Source of the DNA: an uncultured Sulfurimonas sp.
Lineage (GTDB): Bacteria > Campylobacterota > Campylobacteria > Campylobacterales > Sulfurimonadaceae
Length of the DNA stretch: 23,902 nt
NCBI GenBank assembly: GCA_937914675.1
Contig: CALDOC010000090.1
Coordinates: 1 to 23,902, forward strand
Direction of reading: 5' to 3'
The notes below the pieces were generated by a model, which saw only the letters and a program-made list of their open reading frames with translations, was not told the DNA's origin and did no database searches. Shown piece after piece: positions 7,693 through 14,518 of the stretch. Every line of letters starts with the position of its first letter. The first letter of the stretch is position 1. A program made the position numbers and the translations under genes.

Positions 7693-8134
7693 AACTTTTC
7701 GTATTGACCAGCCACATCGAAAAAACGTTGAGATAATTCCAAAAAGATTGAATGTATTCTTCACTGACGCCTTCTTCAACTAACGCTTCAAGCAATGGGA
7801 TATAAAGAGTTAGCCAAGTAACGCGGCTTGCTTCGTCTATGCGAAAAGGAGCGTGGCGACCGACCATTTGATGTTCGCCTCTCGTCTGGGTGAAATAATC
7901 GGGTCCACCGGAAATTTCAATCAAAAAGTCAGCCGCGTGTTTTTGAGCTTCGGCAAAATCATCGTCGTCAAAAACGGGAAATAAAAACTTAATATCACTT
8001 GTTTTGATAGAGTCGTAATGGTCAAAAACAAGCTTTCTAAATCTCTCTTCACCAACTTCGTAAAAAAAACCAGGATGGGGTTTGGCAATATCGGGACGAA
8101 CTCCAATTTTACCTTTTGTAACAGCAAGTTTCAT
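7691..8134 (-). CDS. Group II truncated haemoglobin (trHbO-like)
   Basis: A single-domain haem protein of the 2/2 globin fold; relatives bind oxygen and often help detoxify NO or deliver O2. The signature GGPDYFTQ followed by MVGRHAPFRIDEA is characteristic of group II truncated globins, with H94 as the proximal (F8) ligand, W107 as the G8 tryptophan and Y40 as the B10 tyrosine. At 147 residues it has about 22 residues before the globin core. It differs from the group III Ctb of C. jejuni. The start has AAAGGA about seven bases upstream and a TATAAT box about 27 bases upstream. The gene lies directly downstream of the molybdoenzyme operon on the same strand, separated by a hairpin, so read-through is possible. 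NO defence is a family-based inference. Confidence 0.87.
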   Translation of the reverse strand: MKLAVTKGKIGVRPDIAKPHPGFFYEVGEERFRKLVFDHYDSIKTSDIKFLFPVFDDDDFAEAQKHAADFLIEISGGPDYFTQTRGEHQMVGRHAPFRIDEASRVTWLTLYIPLLEALVEEGVSEEYIQSFWNYLNVFSMWLVNTKS

Positions 8135-8160
8135 AATTTTCCTTTAGTATAATAGATAAA

Positions 8161-8166
8161 ATTATA
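8161..8166 (-). promoter_or_regulatory. Probable promoter -10 box of the globin gene
   Basis: A perfect TATAAT on the minus strand lies about 27 bases before the globin ATG and is preceded by a run of eight T, the T-rich upstream element typical of Campylobacterota promoters. No palindromic CRP/FNR-type site was seen just upstream. Confidence 0.5.
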
Positions 8167-8213
8167 CAAAAAAAAGTTTAAAATTTATAATAATTATTAG
8201 GAAAGGCAGAAAG

Positions 8214-8246
8214 TAATCAGAAAAAAACTATATTTTATTCTGATTA
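8214..8246 (-). terminator. Stem-loop at the end of the molybdoenzyme operon
   Basis: Arms TAATCAGAA (8214-8222) and TTCTGATTA (8238-8246) pair over nine bases; after one mismatch a further A4/T4 pairing continues inward. It lies 16 bases past the stop of the 154-residue gene, the last gene of the operon. The T-tract after the stem on the minus strand is weak (ACTTTCTG), so it may be an inefficient terminator or an mRNA 3' end stabiliser. Confidence 0.45.
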
Positions 8247-8261
8247 TTTGAGGAATGACCG

Positions 8262-8726
8262 TTAAGTAAAAAATTCTATATAAACTTTATCCAAATATTT
8301 TTTAGCCGATTGGGCTTTTTCTATCTTTGCGTCAAAAATATATTTACTTGATGGATATTTAAGAGAATACTCTTTATACATGTCACACTTGGCGTTTATG
8401 TTGTTATGGAACTGTTCAATCACTAGCTTCATGTCGTCCGGAGTGCCTATCCACTGCATAAACTTTTGAAACATTCTTTCTCGAACATCAAGAGCGAAAG
8501 ATTCATCGAGTTCTCCCGCCATGCTTTTTAAATCCCATCGCGAAATATATATGCCGCTCTTCACGGGAGGCATAATCTCAGTAAAAATCGCGGCCAAATA
8601 ATCAGGATAATCTTCACGACTTTGATCATCAGTCATACATGAGCCATCTTCACAATCACTTTGCATATTTTGACGCTGAAGCTGCTCGAATTCGCCTCTT
8701 AATTCATTTAAATCTTTCATGTCCAT
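8262..8726 (-). CDS. Uncharacterised protein of the molybdoenzyme operon
   Basis: I do not recognise this 154-residue protein. It is soluble-looking, with no signal peptide or membrane segment. After an N-terminal amphipathic stretch it has two close cysteines, C25 and C30, in an acidic loop (DCEDGSC), then a mainly helical region with IMPPVKSGIYISRWDLK near 51-67 and several aromatic residues towards the C-terminus. It is the last gene of the operon and its ATG overlaps the TorD stop by one base (TAATG), with GAGGAG eight bases upstream. This coupling suggests a role with the chaperone in maturation or export of the catalytic subunit, or as a small accessory subunit. That is inference from position only. 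Confidence 0.82.
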   Translation of the reverse strand: MDMKDLNELRGEFEQLQRQNMQSDCEDGSCMTDDQSREDYPDYLAAIFTEIMPPVKSGIYISRWDLKSMAGELDESFALDVRERMFQKFMQWIGTPDDMKLVIEQFHNNINAKCDMYKEYSLKYPSSKYIFDAKIEKAQSAKKYLDKVYIEFFT

Positions 8727-9391
8727 TATTTACTCTCCTCAAGGGCGTTCTCAATGAACGTGGTCTCTTTAAGCTCTGTAAGATACTCAAAATCGCTAAG
8801 CATAAACTCTATCGCCAAATCCGCCGCGTCGAAATATAAAGCCGTTCCCGCTTCCAACTTAACGTTAAGTAAAAACATTGGAGCCCACTCCAAAAGATGG
8901 TCTTTTAAAAAGTTGTATTGAATGCCCGCAATTTCAGACGCCACTTTTAGCTCTCCATCTTCAAGCGCTTTATATTGCGCTTCACAAAGTTTATACATAA
9001 ACTCCAACTCCACGCCAATATGATCGGCGCTCATGACTCTGGCTTCGTCCAACTCCACTCTAAAATCAAAAGCGTTGTAAAGCGCTTGAACCGGATTGTC
9101 TCCGCCAGTCTCCATCTGCTGATCATCTCTCATGTAAAAAGATTCATAAGGAATCAAATGAAGCAAAAAAAGGTTAGTAAAATCAACATTTAGATATTGT
9201 TCAATTAAATTTTTAGCGCTCATATGTTTACGTCTATCCCATTTAGAAAATTCTGGAAAAAACGACATCATATTTTCATCTTCCGTAATTAACTTTAATA
9301 GCTTTTCATCAACTTCATTCATCAGTATTCTAGAAATCAGAGCATATATATTTACACGAGCCAACTGCTCAGTTTTTAAATCTTCTTGCAT
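8726..9391 (-). CDS. TorD/DmsD-family molybdoenzyme chaperone
   Basis: A cytoplasmic chaperone that binds the Tat signal of a molybdoenzyme and holds it until cofactor insertion. The all-helical protein (about 221 residues) shows TorD-family landmarks: PYESFYMRDD near residue 81, SADHIGVELEFM near 121, and FLKDHLLEWAPMF near 161. These correspond to the conserved E-x-S/F, DH-x4-E and H-x2-W-x-P blocks. The ATG at 9391 lies about ten bases after AAAGG; a TTG six bases further upstream (9397) is a possible alternative start. It follows the catalytic-subunit gene after a hairpin-containing gap, and its partner is almost certainly that enzyme. Confidence 0.86.
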   Translation of the reverse strand: MQEDLKTEQLARVNIYALISRILMNEVDEKLLKLITEDENMMSFFPEFSKWDRRKHMSAKNLIEQYLNVDFTNLFLLHLIPYESFYMRDDQQMETGGDNPVQALYNAFDFRVELDEARVMSADHIGVELEFMYKLCEAQYKALEDGELKVASEIAGIQYNFLKDHLLEWAPMFLLNVKLEAGTALYFDAADLAIEFMLSDFEYLTELKETTFIENALEESK

Positions 9392-9433
9392 CAGCAATGT
9401 ACCTTTGGATAGTTAGTTTTTAATAGTGGAAGT

Positions 9434-9467
9434 TTACTAAAGCTCCACATAAAGTGGGCTTTAGTAA
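9434..9467 (-). other. Strong intercistronic hairpin between catalytic subunit and chaperone genes
   Basis: In the 84-base gap before torD, arms TTACTAAAGC (9434-9443) and GCTTTAGTAA (9458-9467) pair perfectly over ten bases. After one bulged T, CCAC/GTGG adds four pairs around an ATAAA loop. The stem begins nine bases beyond the catalytic-subunit stop. No T-tract follows on the minus strand, so it looks more like an mRNA processing or stabilising element, or a partial attenuator, than a full terminator. Confidence 0.65.
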
Positions 9468-9475
9468 GAAAAGTA

Positions 9476-12400
9476 TTACGCTTTAATCTCTATCGCGTAA
9501 GCTTTGTTGGAAAGTGGAACCGCAGGACGTTTAATGTGCTGTGGACGACGTAACTTATCACCAACCGCTAGAGGACGAGTAAGTTGATCTCTCCACTCTT
9601 GGTAAATTTTAAAGTTGTTTTCGTAGTTGACGTAAATATCGCCAATAACGTCACCCTCTTTTGCTTTTTCAATAACAACTTTTTGATGCCAAGCGTGATT
9701 ACCGGCGATTGGATCAGAGTGAGTGGCGGCTACGGCGTTTTGCCATGCGCCACTTAGTCCGTCCCACCAGATATTGTCAAGGTCTTTGTTGTACTCTTTA
9801 AATTGCCACACGTCATGACGAGGTTTGATTCCCTCTGCAGGCTTAAGCGTTCCAACTTTACCGTCATTCGTCATGTCGTATCTAGGAGCGCCAACGCCCA
9901 TGATGCCTAACGCATGTTCAAATCCTGGAATATTTACGGAATTTTTAAGTTTCCATCTTCCAGCATGATGTGAACAAGCCAAAACGCCTGGACGCGTCGC
10001 TTCGGTTGGAACCGCCATCGCTATAAAGTAACCACTGTCAAGTCCACAAACGGTATCTGTAATGTTTACGCGAATCGCGTCACCGCGTTTAATGCCAAGT
10101 TTTTCAGCGTCTTTCGTATAAATCCAAACAGGATTATGGTTTTGTGAAATCTCCATAAGATGCTTGGAATTCACTGAACGAGTATGAATGTTATATGGTA
10201 ATCTAAATATGGTATTTAAAGCAAATTCATTATCGCCTTTCATCATCGTATGGTGAACTTGAGTAACGATATGCTTCATCTTTGTTAATTCACTTTCGTT
10301 TCTTGGATAAATAGGCACTGCGTATTCTGGCCATTTCCACTCTGCAAACCATTCAGAGAAAAACTCAAGTTTTTTACTTAACGTATGGAATCCTTCATGA
10401 AGTTTTCCATTAATTTCAATACCGATGGAGTGTTGACGCTCGTCTTCTTCAATCCATAAAGTGCCAAATTTATCTTTTCTCACTTCAGATTTATGGTGTT
10501 TTTTACCATGCGCGTAGTAATGTGAACCATCAAATCTAAGCTCTTCTTCTTGTGGTTTGTAAACGTTTGTTTTTTCAGTCCACGCTCCATGGTCTCTCAT
10601 GTAGCTATACACTGGAAATTCTTCACCTTTGTACATTTTAGAAGCCGTTTCTTTAAGTCTTGGCAAAAGACTCATGGCCGCGTCAAAATACTCAGGTACG
10701 GTTACAGCGCGAGATGGGTCTTTTTTAGACGCCCAGTGTTTACGGATGCCTAACGAACCATCTTTATCCACATGATGAACCATCAAGTTAGGAAAAAACT
10801 CGCTCTCTTCCCATATTTCGCCTAAGCCATATTTCATATGCGCTTCAAGCGTCGCGCGAGTTGGATCTTTTGCTTTCCATCCCATTTTTTCAGCCGCGAC
10901 GCGAATAACCGCTTGACGGAACTCTATGCGTTGTTCTGGTTTAGATGGCGTTGACTGTTGATCATTTCTCTCACCTGCGAGGCCAACTGGAAGTATATAA
11001 TCACAATACCAGTTAGTTTCGCTCCATGTTGGAGAAAGGTTAAAAGATAATTCAACTTTTGTTTCATCTTTAAGCGCTTCTATCCATCTAAAACCATCTG
11101 GATTAATCCAAACGGGATTGTACATACGAGGGAACCAAACAGCAAGTTTAGTTGGAACGTTTAGACCTTTTTTTATCCATTTTTGTTGCCACTCGGTGTC
11201 CATGAGAAGGTGAGGCATTAAATGACTCATCTCATATGATGAAAGTGGATACTCTGGTGGCCATGCAATTTCGTTCCACGCGTCAACTTTAGCCGGACGC
11301 TCGCCCGCGACAGTAGCTTGATCGCCTTTTCCAGCAACGGAAACTTCATGCCAGTGATGCATGCCTACCCCACCGATATCTCCACGCATCGCTCCAACAA
11401 GAGCCAAAGGCAAAAAGCCAGAGCGAGTATTCATCCAACCGCCACGATGACCAATTGGTCCCGCGCGCCATAGATAAGTCGCTATTTTAGAACCAGCGCT
11501 TGAAAACATATCCCACAGTTGGTCTAATTTATACTCCATTCCCTCAAGCTTACACTCACGAACAACCATTTCTTTAGTGTATGGAGCGTAAAGTTCTTGA
11601 GCTAATTTTATAAATGATTCATAAGAGTCATCTTTAGGCATTTTAGAAATATAACCATAACCTATCATTTTTTTAAGATAATCTTTATTATCCATTAAAC
11701 GATCCCAGTTTATCCATTCTTTTACAAAATCATGAGCTACGTAACTCTCACCATTTTTCTTGTTCTCATTTAATAAACGATTTGCAAGATACAGATAAAG
11801 AGCCGCTTCCGTTCCTGGCCAAGCTGGAATCCAAAGATCGGACATACCAGCGGAATTAGACATACGAGGGTCAATCGTAATCATTTTGGCGCCACGCTTA
11901 CGAGCGTCGGCAATTAAACCAGCTGATTGTTGAAAATAGTGCCCAGCGTCCGCCGCGTGAGACGATTGTAGGAAAATCAGTTCAGCGTTACCCCAATCTG
12001 GTGAGTTTCTGTCATCATTGGCCCATTGAATCGTACCTTGACGAGCGCCTGCCGAACAGATGTTTGTATGAGAGTCAAAACCATCAATGCCCATTGAGTG
12101 TGGAACGCGGTGACCGAAACCATTTTCGTTTGGACGACCGACATGATAAATCATCAATTTTTTTGACATTTCATCGCCAACTTTAAGCGTGTCATGCATT
12201 TTTTTACCAATAGTTTCCATCGCTTCGTCCCAAGACGTACGAATCCATTTACCTTCGCCACGTTTAGAACCTGGAGCGCGCTTTAATGGAAACGGAATAC
12301 GATCTGGATCGTACATTTGAGAAGTTACGGCGTAACCTTTTGCGCAATTGCGTCCACGAGAACCAGTGTGAAGTGGATTACCCATGTATTTTCTAACCGT

Positions 12401-12751
12401 CATAGTGTCTTTATCGACCCATGCCGTTAGACCACAACCAGCTTCACAGTTTGAACAAACCGTTGGAACAATGGTGTAGTTGTTAACTTTTATACCATCT
12501 GGATTTTCAGCTGATTGCACGCCATGACGGCTTATGCCACCACGTTTCCAGTCAGTTCCATCAAGTTCTGCGAAATTATCCCAATCTTTTTGATCAGGAT
12601 AAAATGAAATTGTTTCAGGAGTATCAGTAAACTTGCTTTGAGTTACTGATTCAGCGACTGCGTCAGTTGTAAATACGCCCTTAGCGATTGCAACGCCCGC
12701 AACGCTAAACGCGGCACCTTTTAAAAATGTTCTTCTACTTTGTAAATACAT
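9476..12751 (-). CDS. Tat-exported Mo-bisPGD oxidoreductase catalytic subunit (CISM type)
   Basis: The 1091-residue protein is a DMSO-reductase-family enzyme. A Tat signal (SRRTFLKG, R6-R7, then a hydrophobic stretch to about A34) sends the folded protein to the periplasm. C99, C102, C106 and C136 (CSNCEAGC, then GRNCAKG) bind a [4Fe-4S] cluster. In HTNICSAGARQG, C232 is the likely molybdenum ligand, which separates it from the Asp-ligated Nar/Ser/Clr/Ddh group. The cofactor-binding C-terminal domain is at about 900-1070. About 65 residues between the signal and the first cluster, and the overall length, exceed typical PsrA/PhsA (about 750-800). It sits with ferredoxin-like, NrfD and TorD genes. 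Substrate is not assigned: a polysulfide, thiosulfate, tetrathionate, sulfite or arsenic oxyanion enzyme are all possible. Its ATG has AAGGAG nine bases upstream. Confidence 0.9.
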   Translation of the reverse strand: MYLQSRRTFLKGAAFSVAGVAIAKGVFTTDAVAESVTQSKFTDTPETISFYPDQKDWDNFAELDGTDWKRGGISRHGVQSAENPDGIKVNNYTIVPTVCSNCEAGCGLTAWVDKDTMTVRKYMGNPLHTGSRGRNCAKGYAVTSQMYDPDRIPFPLKRAPGSKRGEGKWIRTSWDEAMETIGKKMHDTLKVGDEMSKKLMIYHVGRPNENGFGHRVPHSMGIDGFDSHTNICSAGARQGTIQWANDDRNSPDWGNAELIFLQSSHAADAGHYFQQSAGLIADARKRGAKMITIDPRMSNSAGMSDLWIPAWPGTEAALYLYLANRLLNENKKNGESYVAHDFVKEWINWDRLMDNKDYLKKMIGYGYISKMPKDDSYESFIKLAQELYAPYTKEMVVRECKLEGMEYKLDQLWDMFSSAGSKIATYLWRAGPIGHRGGWMNTRSGFLPLALVGAMRGDIGGVGMHHWHEVSVAGKGDQATVAGERPAKVDAWNEIAWPPEYPLSSYEMSHLMPHLLMDTEWQQKWIKKGLNVPTKLAVWFPRMYNPVWINPDGFRWIEALKDETKVELSFNLSPTWSETNWYCDYILPVGLAGERNDQQSTPSKPEQRIEFRQAVIRVAAEKMGWKAKDPTRATLEAHMKYGLGEIWEESEFFPNLMVHHVDKDGSLGIRKHWASKKDPSRAVTVPEYFDAAMSLLPRLKETASKMYKGEEFPVYSYMRDHGAWTEKTNVYKPQEEELRFDGSHYYAHGKKHHKSEVRKDKFGTLWIEEDERQHSIGIEINGKLHEGFHTLSKKLEFFSEWFAEWKWPEYAVPIYPRNESELTKMKHIVTQVHHTMMKGDNEFALNTIFRLPYNIHTRSVNSKHLMEISQNHNPVWIYTKDAEKLGIKRGDAIRVNITDTVCGLDSGYFIAMAVPTEATRPGVLACSHHAGRWKLKNSVNIPGFEHALGIMGVGAPRYDMTNDGKVGTLKPAEGIKPRHDVWQFKEYNKDLDNIWWDGLSGAWQNAVAATHSDPIAGNHAWHQKVVIEKAKEGDVIGDIYVNYENNFKIYQEWRDQLTRPLAVGDKLRRPQHIKRPAVPLSNKAYAIEIKA

Positions 12752-12764
12752 TTATACTTTCTCC

Positions 12765-13667
12765 TTAACTTAACGGTAATAATTGTGGAATAATAAGCCA
12801 AACATGTTTAACTACCCACAGACCTACAATTGCTAAAATAGCTGCAAGACTTAAAATACTATCACTATTGCTCACTCTACTTAAAACAACTAACGTCATT
12901 GGTAAGATATAAGCAACCCACTGTCCAATCCAGAACATAGTCGCGTACTCGCCATCACCTTTTATGTAATGAAGAACGGCTGCGACTTCTTCAGCTTTCA
13001 TAGCGCCGAAGATATATTCTGACATATATATAATAAACGCCATTAACGCGCTTAAACCAAGGATCGCTCCAAAGAATTTTTTGCTTTCATCACTAAGTTT
13101 TGAACCACCTAGCAAAATCATCGCCGCTGAACCTGAAAGAGTCGCCGCTAAAATCATTTGAGCTGATTCCGTAGGCATTTGCCACAGTTCTCTCGCAGTG
13201 GCTTCCGCCATAAGCGCCGCTGTGTACAATGTAACTGGGATTGCTAAAAGCGTTGTCCAAAACAGTAGTTTATCAAACAACGCCGTATCTTTTTTGAACA
13301 ATACCACAGCTATCATAAGCGCTTCAAGACCAACAAAAATCGTTGCCATCCATGCGCCAACCGTAATTGCCGAAGTCCAGTGAGAATAGAAAAATATATG
13401 CCACATTCTAAATGGCTGGTGTAAATCCGCAAGAGTAAACAATAAAAAGATATTCATCATGACGAAAGATACTATAATAGTTGGCGTTCTTAAAGAACCC
13501 ATTTCATTAGGATTTTTCTTCATTAATAAGAAAATCATAAAAATAAGACCAGTACCAATGCTTTTTGCCCACATATTAACCGTAACCAACCAAGGCCAAA
13601 CTATGCCTGGCAACGCTACGTCTAAAGTTACTACGGCGTTTGTCGCCGCTAAAGTTTCATGTATCAT
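12765..13667 (-). CDS. NrfD/PsrC-type membrane quinone-interacting subunit
   Basis: An integral membrane protein of 300 residues with about eight hydrophobic helices (roughly 20-48, 62-82, 97-124, 132-154, 165-185, 196-221, 235-260 and 270-297). LADLHQPFRMWH at about 79-90 is the conserved NrfD/PsrC block at the periplasmic quinone site. It anchors the complex and exchanges electrons with the quinone pool; it carries no haem ligands of the cytochrome b type. Its ATG overlaps the stop of the ferredoxin gene by one base (TAATG), with AGGAGGAC as ribosome site. The catalytic gene begins 13 bases after its stop, giving the classical B-C-A arrangement with the catalytic gene last. Confidence 0.92.
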   Translation of the reverse strand: MIHETLAATNAVVTLDVALPGIVWPWLVTVNMWAKSIGTGLIFMIFLLMKKNPNEMGSLRTPTIIVSFVMMNIFLLFTLADLHQPFRMWHIFFYSHWTSAITVGAWMATIFVGLEALMIAVVLFKKDTALFDKLLFWTTLLAIPVTLYTAALMAEATARELWQMPTESAQMILAATLSGSAAMILLGGSKLSDESKKFFGAILGLSALMAFIIYMSEYIFGAMKAEEVAAVLHYIKGDGEYATMFWIGQWVAYILPMTLVVLSRVSNSDSILSLAAILAIVGLWVVKHVWLIIPQLLPLS

Positions 13668-14302
13668 TAGTGGTGTCCTCCTACTGGAAGTGTAGTAATC
13701 TTATTAAACAAGTTATAGCCTTCTTCTCTTCTTGACGCGAGAGGATTAAGGTGAGCTTGACTAGCTCCAACGTAATAATGATGAGGGTTAGTTCCCTTTT
13801 CAGGTTTACGCACTTGAACATCGGTGTGACGTTGAATGTATTGAGAGATATTTGAAGTAGGATCTTCCAAATCACCAAAAATATTCGCTTCGACTGGACA
13901 AGCGACAACGCAAGCTGGCATCATCGACGACGCGATACGGTGCGCGCAATACGTACATTTATCAGCTGTTTGAGTTTCAGGATCTATGTAAATAGCCCCA
14001 TAAGGACAAGCCATGATACAACCTGCGCAACCTATGCATCTCTCTTTGTCTATATTTACAATTCCATTATCTAGATAATGAAGCGCGGATACTGGACAAA
14101 TTCTCTCACATGGAGCATTTTCACAATGATTACATCTTAGAGGCGTAAAAGTTCTCTTTGTTTCTGGAAAACTTCCCACATCCACATATTTAACGCGTAA
14201 TCTCCATGTGCTAAGCGGAACTTCATTTTCCACTTTACATGCGATTTCACAACCTTTACAACCCATACATAGGTGTAAATCAACTAGGAAACCTAATTGC
14301 AT
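13667..14302 (-). CDS. Four [4Fe-4S] cluster ferredoxin-like electron transfer subunit
   Basis: This is the PsrB/DmsB/NrfC-type subunit that carries electrons between the NrfD subunit and the molybdoenzyme. Four cysteine sets are visible: CMGCKGCEIAC near 12, CNHCENAPCERICP near 57, CIGCAGCIMACP near 85, and CTYC near 113 with CVVACP near 129, enough for four [4Fe-4S] clusters. There is no signal peptide, as expected if it is exported piggy-back with the Tat-targeted catalytic subunit. I chose the ATG at 14302 (211 residues) because AAAGGAGA lies just before it; a GTG at 14320 would place that ribosome site inside the gene. It is the first gene of the operon. Confidence 0.92.
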   Translation of the reverse strand: MQLGFLVDLHLCMGCKGCEIACKVENEVPLSTWRLRVKYVDVGSFPETKRTFTPLRCNHCENAPCERICPVSALHYLDNGIVNIDKERCIGCAGCIMACPYGAIYIDPETQTADKCTYCAHRIASSMMPACVVACPVEANIFGDLEDPTSNISQYIQRHTDVQVRKPEKGTNPHHYYVGASQAHLNPLASRREEGYNLFNKITTLPVGGHH

Positions 14303-14337
14303 ATATTCTCCTTTGACCACTAATGGCTTATTTAAGA

Positions 14338-14364
14338 TTTATAACTACTATTAATTTAGATTAA
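14338..14364 (-). promoter_or_regulatory. Candidate promoter and CRP/FNR-like site before the molybdoenzyme operon
   Basis: On the minus strand TATAAA (14338-14343) lies about 35 bases before the ferredoxin-subunit ATG. Just upstream is a symmetric TTAAT-N4-ATTAA element (14351-14364) of the size and symmetry of CRP/FNR-family sites (for example TTAAC-N4-GTTAA for NssR in C. jejuni). The sequence is AT-rich, so chance occurrence is quite possible. Confidence 0.3.
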
Positions 14365-14400
14365 AAGAAACCCTTCTACTGTACCGTATAGAGCTTGTTT

Positions 14401-14441
14401 TAGTATGAATATATTAGCTAATATTTCTTAAGAGAGTACTA
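14401..14441. promoter_or_regulatory. Nested palindrome in the 200-base gap before the molybdoenzyme operon
   Basis: A perfect 14-base palindrome, ATATTAGCTAATAT (14411-14424), lies between outer inverted arms TAGTA (14401-14405) and TACTA (14437-14441). It could be an operator, or a folded element downstream of the response-regulator gene, whose stop lies about 80 bases upstream on the same strand. No T-tract follows, so I do not call it a terminator. Confidence 0.35.
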
Positions 14442-14518
14442 AAATGGCGTCATATCTTTAGTATATTTTCAGTCATGAGTAGATTTGAAATTAGACTTCG
14501 CGAGTATTGAGCAAACTT

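Noticed and set aside
14302..14320. Upstream GTG start for the ferredoxin-like subunit
   Set aside because: The AAAGGAGA ribosome site lies between this GTG and the ATG at 14302, so the ATG is the better start.
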